Assembly (NCBI RefSeq): GCF_002896855.1
Contig: NZ_CP021850.1
Location: forward strand, 1,265,665-1,329,664
Source of the DNA: Clostridium thermosuccinogenes
GTDB taxonomy: Bacteria > Bacillota > Clostridia > Acetivibrionales > DSM-5807
Reading direction: 5' to 3'
Length of the DNA: 64,000 nucleotides
Part shown: piece by piece, positions 56,662-64,000 of the stretch
Layout of the letters: each line of letters starts with the position of its first letter
Numbering within the stretch: the stretch's first letter is position 1
Made by a program: the position numbers and the translations under genes
Notes under the pieces: model-generated
The model's database searches: none
What the model saw: only the letters and a program-made list of their open reading frames with translations
What the model was told of the DNA's origin: nothing

Positions 56662-59600
56662 ATGAATAATTCTGAAAACGTCAATACATCCGGTGATTTT
56701 GTCCATCTGCATGTGCATACCGAATACAGCCTGCTGGACGGAGCCAACAGGATAAAGGAACTTATAAGCCGCGCGGTGGAATTGGGCATGAAGAGCATGG
56801 CTATAACGGATCACGGTGTGATGTATGGCGTTGTGGATTTTTATAAGGAAGCTGTAAAAAACGGAATAAAGCCGATACTCGGATGTGAAATATACACTGC
56901 AAGAAAGAGCAGATTCGACAAGCAGCCCAATATAGATTCGGACCCGGGACACCTGGTGCTGCTGGCTAAAAATACGGTAGGCTATAAAAACCTCATGAAG
57001 ATCGTTTCCATAGGCTTCACTGAAGGGTTTTACTATAAACCTCGAGTTGATATGGAAATCCTGGAAAAGTACAGTGAGGGGCTTATAGCCTTGAGCGCTT
57101 GCCTGTCGGGAGATATACCGAAAGCGCTTATACGGAATGAGTATGAAAAGGCAAAAGAAATAGCTTTGAAATTTAATGAAATATTCGGTCAGGATAATTT
57201 TTATCTTGAGCTGCAGATAAACGGCATAGAGGAACAGAATCTTGTCAACCAGAAGCTGATTAAATTAAGCAGGGAAACCGGCATACCTCTCATAGCGACA
57301 AACGATGCCCATTATTTAAGACGGGAAGACGCCAAAGCCCATGAAATACTGCTGTGCATACAGACGGGAAAGAGCATGGACGATGAGGACAGGATGAGGT
57401 TTTCCACCGATGAGGTATATGTCAAATCCGCTGAAGAAATGAGGCAGCTGTTTAAAAACATACCGGAAGCGGTGGATAATACGCTGAAGGTTGCTGAAAG
57501 ATGCAATGTGGAGCTGGAATTTGACCAGCGGCATATGCCGGAATATAATGTGCCAAACGGTAAAGATCCTTATGAATATCTGAGGGAGCTGTGCTATGAA
57601 GGTCTGGAGCGCCTTTATGGGGAGAAAAAGGATCAGAATGTGGAGAGGCTTGAATATGAGCTTTCTGTTATAAAGCAGATGGGATATGTGGACTACTTCT
57701 TGATAGTCTGGGATTTTATCAAATATGCCAAGGATAACGGCATCATGGTGGGACCGGGCAGAGGCTCCGGAGCAGGGAGCATAGTCGCTTACTGCCTTGG
57801 AATCACAAGCATAGATCCTATAAAATACAATCTGCTTTTTGAAAGGTTCTTAAATCCGGAAAGAATAAGCATGCCGGATATAGACGTGGACTTTTGCTAT
57901 GAGAGAAGGTCCGAAGTTATAGATTACGTCGTGAAAAAATACGGGGAGGACAGGGTGTCGCAAATAATCACCTTTGGTACCATGGCAGCCCGGGGAGCCA
58001 TCAGGGATGTGGGCCGTGCCCTGAACATACCCTATAATGAAGTGGACAGCATTGCCAAGATGGTACCCTTCCAGATCGGCATGACCATAGACAAAGCCTT
58101 GGAAATCAATCCGGAACTGAGAAACCGGTATGAAAACGATGCGGTAATAGGGGAACTGATTGATACCGCAAAACAGCTGGAAGGAATGCCGCGGCACGCG
58201 TCGACCCACGCCGCAGGAGTGGTGATATCGAAAGAGCCGATAGTCAATTATGTGCCTTTGCAGAAAAACGAAGGCAACGTGACAACCCAATTCCCCATGG
58301 GCACCCTTGAGGAGCTGGGGCTTTTGAAAATGGATTTTCTTGGTCTCAGGACGCTTACAGTGATAAGAGATGCCTTGGAGCTCATCAGGAAGAACCATGG
58401 CAAGGAAATTGACATAAGCAGGCTGAAAATGGATGACCCTAAAGTGTTTAAAATGATTGGGGAGGGAAAGACCGCCGGGGTATTCCAGTTGGAAAGCGGC
58501 GGGATGACCCAGTTCATGAAGGAACTCCAGCCATCATCCCTGGAGGATATAATCGCGGGTATCTCCCTGTACCGTCCCGGGCCGATGGATCAGATACCCA
58601 GGTATATACAGAATAAAAGAGATCCTTCCAATATAAAATATGATCATCCTTTGCTGGAAAATATCCTTAATGTGACCTATGGATGCATGATCTATCAGGA
58701 GCAGGTTATGCAAATTGTCCGGGACCTTGCAGGATATTCCATGGGCAGGTCGGACCTGGTAAGAAGGGCAATGGCAAAGAAAAAGCACAGCGTCATGGAG
58801 CAGGAAAGGCAGAATTTCATTTACGGTATAACCGATGAAAAAGGGAATGTGCTTGTAAAGGGAGCCTTGAGGAACGGGGTGGATGAAAAAACTGCCAACA
58901 AGATATTTGATGAAATGATGGATTTTGCCAGCTACGCTTTCAACAAGTCCCATGCAGCTGCCTATGCGGTGGTGGCTTATCAGACGGCTTGGCTGAAATA
59001 TTATTATCCGGTGGAATTCATGGCAGCGCTGCTCAACAGTTTTCTTGGAAGCAGTGAAAAGGTATCCCAGTATGTTTATGAATGCAAGACAATGAATATT
59101 GATGTACTGCCTCCCGACATAAATGAGAGCAATGTGAGGTTTACGGTTGCCGACGGAAAAATACGGTTTGGGCTGGCAGCAGTCAAAAATGTAGGAGAAA
59201 GCGCTGTTAAGGCTATAATTGAGGAAAGGGAAAGGAAAGGCTGCTTCAAAACCTTCAGGGATTTCTGCGAAAGGGTGGACGGAAAGGATGTAAATAAAAG
59301 GTGCGTCGAAAGCCTTATCAAGTGCGGAGCCTTTGACTCGATGAAGGTATATAGATCCCAGCTTATGGCCGTATATGAAAAAATGCTGGACGGTATACAG
59401 CAGGACAAAAAAAGGAATACAGACGGCCAATTGTCCCTTTTTGAGCTCTCCGGAGAAATGGAAGCCATGCTGGTGGCGCAGGAGGATTATCCGGATATTA
59501 AAGAATATCCCCAAAAAATGCTCCTGTCAATGGAGAAGGAGATGCTGGGCCTTTACATTTCCGGTCATCCTTTAAGCGAATATGAAAACGAAATCAAAGC

Positions 59601-60174
59601 GCAGGTTACGCTTTACAGCTCGGATTTGAATGAAAATATGCCGGGAGACGAAGTCGAATTTGGTATGACCGATATAAGAAATATAACGGACGGTATGCCG
59701 GTAATTGTTGGCGGAATAATAACCGGCAAGAAGACAAAAACTACAAAAAATAATAATATCATGGCTTTTGTGACTCTGGAAGACAATTACGGCTCCATGG
59801 AGATAATTGTTTTTCCCGCTGTTCTGGAAAGATACGCGTCTCTTCTCAAGGAGGAAAATATAGTATTAGTGCATGGCAGAATAAGCGTAAAAGAAGAGGA
59901 AGCTCCCAAAATTATCTGCGACGAAGTCAGACCTCTTGTAAAAACGGCATTCAGGAAGCTTTATATAAGGTACAACAGAGATCCGGACGACAAAGTGATG
60001 AGATCAACAATGTGCATGTTGAAGTACTTTAATGGAAATACTCCTGTTTGTATGTATAAAGAGGGAGATAAAAAGGCAAAGGTTCTGGGCAGGGAATTTT
60101 GGGTTAACTTGAATCAAAGCCTTTTATCAGAATTGAAGCTTCGTTTTGGAGAGGAGAATGTAAAGGTTGTTTAA
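56662..60174 (+). CDS. dnaE: DNA polymerase III subunit alpha (DnaE)
   Basis: A 1170-residue C-family replicative polymerase. The N-terminal PHP domain starts HLHVHTEYSLLDGANRI. The catalytic Asp residues are in MPDIDVDFCYERR (about residues 403-407). The helix-hairpin-helix and OB domains follow (MPVIVGGIITGKKTKTTKNN). The length matches DnaE1/DnaE-type alpha rather than the larger PolC with its built-in exonuclease. In Clostridia it works with PolC or takes part in lagging-strand synthesis. GGAGG precedes the ATG. Confidence 0.97.
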   Translation: MNNSENVNTSGDFVHLHVHTEYSLLDGANRIKELISRAVELGMKSMAITDHGVMYGVVDFYKEAVKNGIKPILGCEIYTARKSRFDKQPNIDSDPGHLVLLAKNTVGYKNLMKIVSIGFTEGFYYKPRVDMEILEKYSEGLIALSACLSGDIPKALIRNEYEKAKEIALKFNEIFGQDNFYLELQINGIEEQNLVNQKLIKLSRETGIPLIATNDAHYLRREDAKAHEILLCIQTGKSMDDEDRMRFSTDEVYVKSAEEMRQLFKNIPEAVDNTLKVAERCNVELEFDQRHMPEYNVPNGKDPYEYLRELCYEGLERLYGEKKDQNVERLEYELSVIKQMGYVDYFLIVWDFIKYAKDNGIMVGPGRGSGAGSIVAYCLGITSIDPIKYNLLFERFLNPERISMPDIDVDFCYERRSEVIDYVVKKYGEDRVSQIITFGTMAARGAIRDVGRALNIPYNEVDSIAKMVPFQIGMTIDKALEINPELRNRYENDAVIGELIDTAKQLEGMPRHASTHAAGVVISKEPIVNYVPLQKNEGNVTTQFPMGTLEELGLLKMDFLGLRTLTVIRDALELIRKNHGKEIDISRLKMDDPKVFKMIGEGKTAGVFQLESGGMTQFMKELQPSSLEDIIAGISLYRPGPMDQIPRYIQNKRDPSNIKYDHPLLENILNVTYGCMIYQEQVMQIVRDLAGYSMGRSDLVRRAMAKKKHSVMEQERQNFIYGITDEKGNVLVKGALRNGVDEKTANKIFDEMMDFASYAFNKSHAAAYAVVAYQTAWLKYYYPVEFMAALLNSFLGSSEKVSQYVYECKTMNIDVLPPDINESNVRFTVADGKIRFGLAAVKNVGESAVKAIIEERERKGCFKTFRDFCERVDGKDVNKRCVESLIKCGAFDSMKVYRSQLMAVYEKMLDGIQQDKKRNTDGQLSLFELSGEMEAMLVAQEDYPDIKEYPQKMLLSMEKEMLGLYISGHPLSEYENEIKAQVTLYSSDLNENMPGDEVEFGMTDIRNITDGMPVIVGGIITGKKTKTTKNNNIMAFVTLEDNYGSMEIIVFPAVLERYASLLKEENIVLVHGRISVKEEEAPKIICDEVRPLVKTAFRKLYIRYNRDPDDKVMRSTMCMLKYFNGNTPVCMYKEGDKKAKVLGREFWVNLNQSLLSELKLRFGEENVKVV

Positions 60175-60317
60175 AGGGGCAAAATCCTCTGTTACCAAAT
60201 TAAATATTGATTTTTGATGGTAAATAATATATAGTTATGACAAGGTGTTTTTTAGGACTTTTTCTACTTCTGAAGGATCAACACCCATATTTTCGGAACT
60301 TTAGACATGAGCAAGGA

Positions 60318-60401
60318 TGCGGTAGAGCAGGAATTGTCCCAATGAACGCCTGTGGAGATGCAGATTATGAGATTGATGAAGCAGGAAGCCTACGGTTTTA
60401 A
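60318..60401 (+). pseudogene. Remnant of an IS200/IS605-type tnpB 3' end
   Basis: A short frame reads CGRAGIVPMNACGDADYEI and then DEAGSLRF followed by a stop, the kind of tail that ends IS605-family TnpB. The frame upstream has no TnpB resemblance, so only the end remains. The sequence past the stop (AATCGTGGTAGGTTCACA) looks like the right end of such elements, where the guide (omega) RNA is encoded. Assigned from memory of the family. Confidence 0.45.
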
Positions 60402-60611
60402 TCGTGGTAGGTTCACATAGGATGATTTTTGAATACAGGTTACAGTTGCATATTATAACGACGGAAGGAACTACTATAACTGTTCCGATACACCGTTTTC
60501 ACAAAGCGGGGTACGTTTTATTGCCTCGTTATTATACAAAACAGAATGACCGATAATTTTCCTATAGATTGGCAATATATGCCGACTATATTTTAAAAGG
60601 GGCGTGTTTAT

Positions 60612-60809
60612 ATGTGGACTGTAGTGTATATGGCTCAGAGCAAGGAAATCGCCACAAAGCTACAAGAGTTGCTGACAAATGAAGGCATATTAGTGAAACT
60701 CAGGCCAATAAGCAAGAACCATGAAAACAACGATAACTATTTTGAGGTGCTGGTGCCTGAAGCAGAAGTAGAAGAAGCACATAGCGTCATCATTGAAAAG
60801 GGATATTGA
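60612..60809 (+). CDS. DUF2007-like small protein (65 aa)
   Basis: A 65-residue alpha/beta protein: MWTVVYMAQSKEIATKLQEL, then a LVPEAEVEEAHSVI helix. It resembles the ferredoxin-like DUF2007 'signal-transducing' proteins. AAAGGGGCG precedes the ATG. It is followed 92 bases later by pfkA, so it could be co-transcribed with that gene; its function is unknown. Confidence 0.75.
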   Translation: MWTVVYMAQSKEIATKLQELLTNEGILVKLRPISKNHENNDNYFEVLVPEAEVEEAHSVIIEKGY

Positions 60810-60849
60810 ATCAACTTGGCCGGTAGATATACCGGAATTATGAAGTATT

Positions 60850-60879
60850 CCCGTGTTTGTGACAGCATTCACGGGTTTG
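60850..60879 (+). repeat. Hairpin between the DUF2007-like gene and pfkA
   Basis: CCCGTG and CACGGG enclose about 14 bases, then TTTGATATTT. A second small inverted repeat (CCGGTAGATATACCGG) precedes it. Possibly a weak terminator or leader structure. Confidence 0.45.
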
Positions 60880-60901
60880 ATATTTAATAAGGAGGTAATT
60901 T

Positions 60902-61873
60902 ATGCCTGATATAAGAACTATAGGAGTCCTTACCAGCGGGGGAGATGCTCCCGGAATGAATGCAGCTATCAGAGCGGTAGTAAGAGCCGGGATTTTTTAT
61001 GGGATGAAGGTTTTTGGAATCCAAAAGGGTTATAACGGCCTCATTCACGGGGATTTTACGGAAATGACCTTGAGATCTGTTTCGGATATCATACATAGGG
61101 GAGGAACAATTCTTCAGACGGCGAGATGTCCAGAGTTTAAAACAGAAGAGGGTATCCAAAAGGCTGTAGACATGGCTAGAGTCTTTGGAATTGATGCTAT
61201 CGTAGTTATAGGTGGGGATGGTTCTTATCGAGGCGCCAGGGACTTAAGCAAGCATGGCTTAGGTGTAATTGGCTTGCCGGGTACTATTGACAATGATATT
61301 GGTTGTACCGATTATACCATCGGTTTTGATACCGCCTGCAACACCGTTCAGGAGGCCATAGACAAGATCCGGGATACCGCATATTCCCATGAGCGGTGCA
61401 GCGTTCTGGAAGTAATGGGCAGGCACGCAGGCTATATAGCCCTGAATGTGGGTATAGCCGGTGGCGCTGAAGTGGTTCTGCTTCCGGAGAAAAACTATGA
61501 TATCACCAAGGATGTTATAAAGCCGATAATAGAAGGCAGAAACAGAGGAAAGAAGCATTATGTGGTCATTGTTGCCGAAGGTGTGGGTGGCGCAATTGAA
61601 ATATCAAATGCGATAGAGGAAAAGACAGGTATAGAATCCAGAGCCACGATCTTGGGACATATCCAAAGAGGCGGCAGCCCTACGGTTTATGACAGGGTGA
61701 TGGCCAGCAGAATGGGTGTGAAAGCGGTAGAGCTTCTCAAAAATAATATAACCAACAGAATAGTTGCCCTTAAGGATAATAAGATAGTTGATATAGAGAT
61801 AAATGAAGCTTTGGAGATGAAAAAGAACATAGATGAAAGCGTGGTTGAGTTAAGCAGGATACTGGCCTTATAA
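60902..61873 (+). CDS. pfkA: ATP-dependent 6-phosphofructokinase
   Basis: A 323-residue PFK that phosphorylates fructose-6-phosphate. The N-terminal GVLTSGGDAPGMNAAIRAVV, VIGGDGSYRGA and GLPGTIDNDIGCTDYTIGFDTA (catalytic TIDND shown) are family hallmarks. The Gly in GGDG favours ATP rather than PPi as phosphate donor. AAGGAGG precedes the ATG. With pgcA, zwf and ppdK it forms the sugar catabolism theme of this window. Confidence 0.97.
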   Translation: MPDIRTIGVLTSGGDAPGMNAAIRAVVRAGIFYGMKVFGIQKGYNGLIHGDFTEMTLRSVSDIIHRGGTILQTARCPEFKTEEGIQKAVDMARVFGIDAIVVIGGDGSYRGARDLSKHGLGVIGLPGTIDNDIGCTDYTIGFDTACNTVQEAIDKIRDTAYSHERCSVLEVMGRHAGYIALNVGIAGGAEVVLLPEKNYDITKDVIKPIIEGRNRGKKHYVVIVAEGVGGAIEISNAIEEKTGIESRATILGHIQRGGSPTVYDRVMASRMGVKAVELLKNNITNRIVALKDNKIVDIEINEALEMKKNIDESVVELSRILAL

Positions 61874-62098
61874 CAATTTATGGCTTTGTTGTGATTAAAT
61901 ACAGCTCTTTTAGCTTCAAAGCTTAGTGCGTCGTAAAATTGGTGATGAACTTTATTTAAAGATAAGTTTTATTAAAAATGAGGCAGCTGTGAGCGAAATT
62001 TGCACAGATTGCCCATTTTGGGCATTGAGCTTGAACTTCGATCATGGCAGAGTTGTGTTTGATCTAACTTATAACAAGCTTTCCTGACAGGTGGTTTT

Positions 62099-62524
62099 AT
62101 GTTTATATCGGAGACACATTTTACAGTGCGCTACGCGGAAACAGATCAAATGGGTATAGTGCACCACTCCAACTACCCTATATGGTTTGAAGCAGGAAGA
62201 ACAGACTTTATAAGAAAAATGGGTATGCCTTATTCCAGTATTGAGAAGGAAGGCCTGATGCTCCCTCTTCTTGAGTTGAAATGCAAGTTTCAGGCTCCGG
62301 CGAGGTATGAAGATGAGGTGGTGGTGAAGACTTGGATAAAGGAGGCCACTTATACCCGACTGACCTTTTCTTACGAAGTTATCAAGGCCGGAGAGAATGA
62401 AATTCTTACTCTTGGTGAAACTATGCATGTTTGGACGAATAGGGATTTAAAGCCTGTAAATATAAAAAAGAATGCCCCCCACATTTATGCGCTCATAATG
62501 GAGTGTATGAAGCTAGGTGATTGA
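62099..62524 (+). CDS. Acyl-CoA thioesterase, YbgC/4-hydroxybenzoyl-CoA family
   Basis: A 141-residue hot-dog-fold thioesterase. The catalytic Asp is in VRYAETDQMGIVHHSNY, the family signature, and the final segment has the KNAPHI end. It probably hydrolyses short or branched acyl-CoA. The RBS is weak (GACAGGTGG). No tol-pal genes occur nearby, as expected for a Gram-positive. Confidence 0.9.
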   Translation: MFISETHFTVRYAETDQMGIVHHSNYPIWFEAGRTDFIRKMGMPYSSIEKEGLMLPLLELKCKFQAPARYEDEVVVKTWIKEATYTRLTFSYEVIKAGENEILTLGETMHVWTNRDLKPVNIKKNAPHIYALIMECMKLGD

Positions 62525-62612
62525 ACTTTGCCTACAAAAGCCATATCTTGAGCGTTAAGGATTAGGTAGTGAAATATGCTGGTAGCTAATATTTTTTATA
62601 GGTGGTGAGTTG

Positions 62613-63152
62613 GTGAATATCCCAAACATATTGACAGCATTAAGATTCGTTCTGATACCCATTTTCGGCTATGCCCTCTATAATGAGCATTATCTCGCTG
62701 CAATAATCCTGTTCACGTTGGGCGGGATCACGGATATATTGGATGGGTACATAGCCAGAAAGTATAATCTGGTGACTTCTTTTGGAAAACTTGCCGATCC
62801 GATAGCAGATAAGCTTATGCAGATTACAGCTCTGATTCTGATGACAATGCAGGAGCTAATACCTGGAGTTGTACTCATCGTCGTTGTTGCTAAAGAGATA
62901 TTTATGGGATTGGGAAGTATTTCATTATATAAAAAGCACATAATTATTTCATCAAGCTGGTATGGCAAGCTTGCAACAGTGGTTTTCTATTTCGCCATAA
63001 TTATGACCATCATATTCAAAATGAGCGATTTAAGCAATGGCTATGCTGATATGCTGGTAAAGATTTTTATCGGGATGGCGGTTGCTTCTACGCTGTTTGC
63101 CTTTGTAATGTATGTAATTTCCTATAGAAAAATAAGCAACAAATCAAAATAA
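62613..63152 (+). CDS. pgsA: CDP-diacylglycerol--glycerol-3-phosphate 3-phosphatidyltransferase
   Basis: A membrane enzyme of about 179 residues that makes phosphatidylglycerol phosphate. The CDP-alcohol phosphotransferase signature is complete: DILDGYIARKYNLVTSFGKL followed by ADPIADK. About four to five hydrophobic segments are present. Start GTG 62613, or TTG 62610, after AGGTGG. It uses glycerol-3-phosphate made by gpsA and acylated through plsY in the same window. Confidence 0.93.
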   Translation: MNIPNILTALRFVLIPIFGYALYNEHYLAAIILFTLGGITDILDGYIARKYNLVTSFGKLADPIADKLMQITALILMTMQELIPGVVLIVVVAKEIFMGLGSISLYKKHIIISSSWYGKLATVVFYFAIIMTIIFKMSDLSNGYADMLVKIFIGMAVASTLFAFVMYVISYRKISNKSK

Positions 63153-63417
63153 AAGTCTTGGGCTGGCAATCCTTGCTTGACCGAAAGGTGACGGCAATTT
63201 CTGAAGACTGTATCTAAAGTTCCTGAAATAGATATGGTTTTCATGCCGTTGACAGGCGGCAATTTGCGAAAGCTGATTTATCAATTCCTATAGATGGCTG
63301 TATAACGGTCATATGCGATATGAAGTGTGTATATTCACAAATTTATGGTTTTATTTCGACAAGGCATTGTATTAATATATGCCAATGAGACAAAATGCTG
63401 AATCTTAGGAGTTTGGA

Positions 63418-64000
63418 ATGTTCGGGTATATTCTTCCGGAAAAGCCGGAATTAAAGATAAAAGAATATGATTTGTACAGAGCTTATTACTGCGGCGTATG
63501 CAAATCTATAGCCAAGAGATACGGACAAGTCCCGAGGCTCACCCTTAATTATGATTCAACCTTTCTTGCCATATTACTGGCCTCAGTTTCGGAAGAAAAA
63601 AGAGATATCCGAATTGAGCGTTGCATTGCTCATCCGGTTAAGAAAAAGATTGTTGTAAGAAACAGTGAAATAATTGATTATGCATCAGACATGAACATAA
63701 TTCTTGCGTATTATAAACTGGAAGACGACTGGAGAGATGAAAGGTCTTTAATATCCGGAGCGGCTTCACTATTTTTAAGGAACACTTATAAAAAGATCCG
63801 GAAGAAATATCAGGAAAAATGTGATATAATTTTGAGACGGTTGAACGAACTGGCAGCGCTGGAGAAGGAAAAATGCAATTCCATGGACAGAGCTGCGGAG
63901 CCTTTTGCAAAACTCATGGAAGAGATCATGCTTTACAGAAACGACCGGATGGATGAAAAGCATGCAAATATACTTAAATGGATGGGTTACAATATAGGTA
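63418..64000 (+). CDS. DUF5685 family protein (3' end outside window)
   Basis: Frame open to the end of the window (194 codons). The N-terminus MFGYILPEKPELKIKEYDLY and YYCGVCKSI, LNYDSTFLAILLAS match the DUF5685 family of Clostridia. The Cys pair CGVC and Cys in RCIAHP may bind metal or cofactor. CTTAGGAG precedes the ATG by a normal spacing. Function is unknown. Confidence 0.8.
   Translation, partial: MFGYILPEKPELKIKEYDLYRAYYCGVCKSIAKRYGQVPRLTLNYDSTFLAILLASVSEEKRDIRIERCIAHPVKKKIVVRNSEIIDYASDMNIILAYYKLEDDWRDERSLISGAASLFLRNTYKKIRKKYQEKCDIILRRLNELAALEKEKCNSMDRAAEPFAKLMEEIMLYRNDRMDEKHANILKWMGYNIG

Noticed and set aside
58534-59514. Minus-strand frame inside dnaE (326 codons)
   Set aside because: Shadow frame of dnaE codon usage, no independent support.

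Overview
The window looks like chromosomal DNA of an anaerobic, spore-forming member of the Clostridia, most likely a saccharolytic relative of the Acetivibrio/Ruminiclostridium group. The reasons are a spoIVA gene, single-chain GlyRS, pyruvate phosphate dikinase, the pta-ackA pair, a mannanase-type lipoprotein, Clostridia-type cyclic lactone peptide precursors, AT-rich intergenic DNA and strong AGGAGG ribosome sites. The genus is an inference.

Layout. 1-2157: end of a sugar ABC permease gene and a GH76-like lipoprotein. 2438-12697: lepA, hemW, then the HrcA/CIRCE heat-shock cluster hrcA-grpE-dnaK-dnaJ with prmA and rsmE. 12969-16456: yicC, remA, gmk, rpoZ, glycyl-tRNA synthetase. 16823-19447: ppdK. 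19448-25926: a looser accessory stretch with unknown proteins, a QueG-like iron-sulfur protein, zwf and a cyclase-family hydrolase. 26010-27780: an intact IS30-type element nested among short repeats resembling the ends of another IS. 27867-29648: tRNA-Gln and a T-box-controlled serS. 29765-35425: small proteins, RNase J, tmcAL and a ferritin-like protein. 35798-36543: mazEF under a perfect palindromic operator. 36844-39373: two tandem quorum-sensing-like cassettes. 39856-42229: a lipoprotein and small unknown proteins. 42447-45467: pta-ackA, yceD-rpmF. 45694-52981: radical-SAM/DUF512 protein, der, plsY, gpsA, a lipid kinase, spoIVA. 53439-64000: phosphoglucomutase, HD-GYP protein, dnaE, pfkA, thioesterase, pgsA, and the start of a DUF5685 protein.

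The most interesting region is 36844-39373. Each of two paralogous cassettes on the minus strand encodes a polytopic membrane protein followed, 1-2 bases after its stop, by a 39-residue AgrD-like precursor. The predicted ring segments are CFWFL and SAWVF; the second replaces the ring cysteine with serine, predicting a lactone rather than a thiolactone. The membrane partners look like AgrC sensor domains that lack the kinase: the tail has I/V-Y-D where AgrC-type kinases have R-H-D, and no ATPase domain follows. No agrB lies in the window.

Two other non-coding signals stand out. A roughly 105-base hairpin element occurs twice (49123-49228 plus, 39645-39749 minus) and shows two apparent compensatory base-pair changes. 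A GC-rich, multi-stem segment at 45553-45666 precedes the radical-SAM gene and looks like a structured leader RNA. A trace of an IS605-type tnpB 3' end sits at 60318-60401.

Functionally the core genes cover translation and ribosome maturation, protein folding, glycolytic and acetate metabolism (pgm, pfkA, zwf, ppdK, pta, ackA), phospholipid synthesis (plsY, gpsA, pgsA, lipid kinase) and replication (dnaE). All calls rest on reading the sequence; no database search was run.
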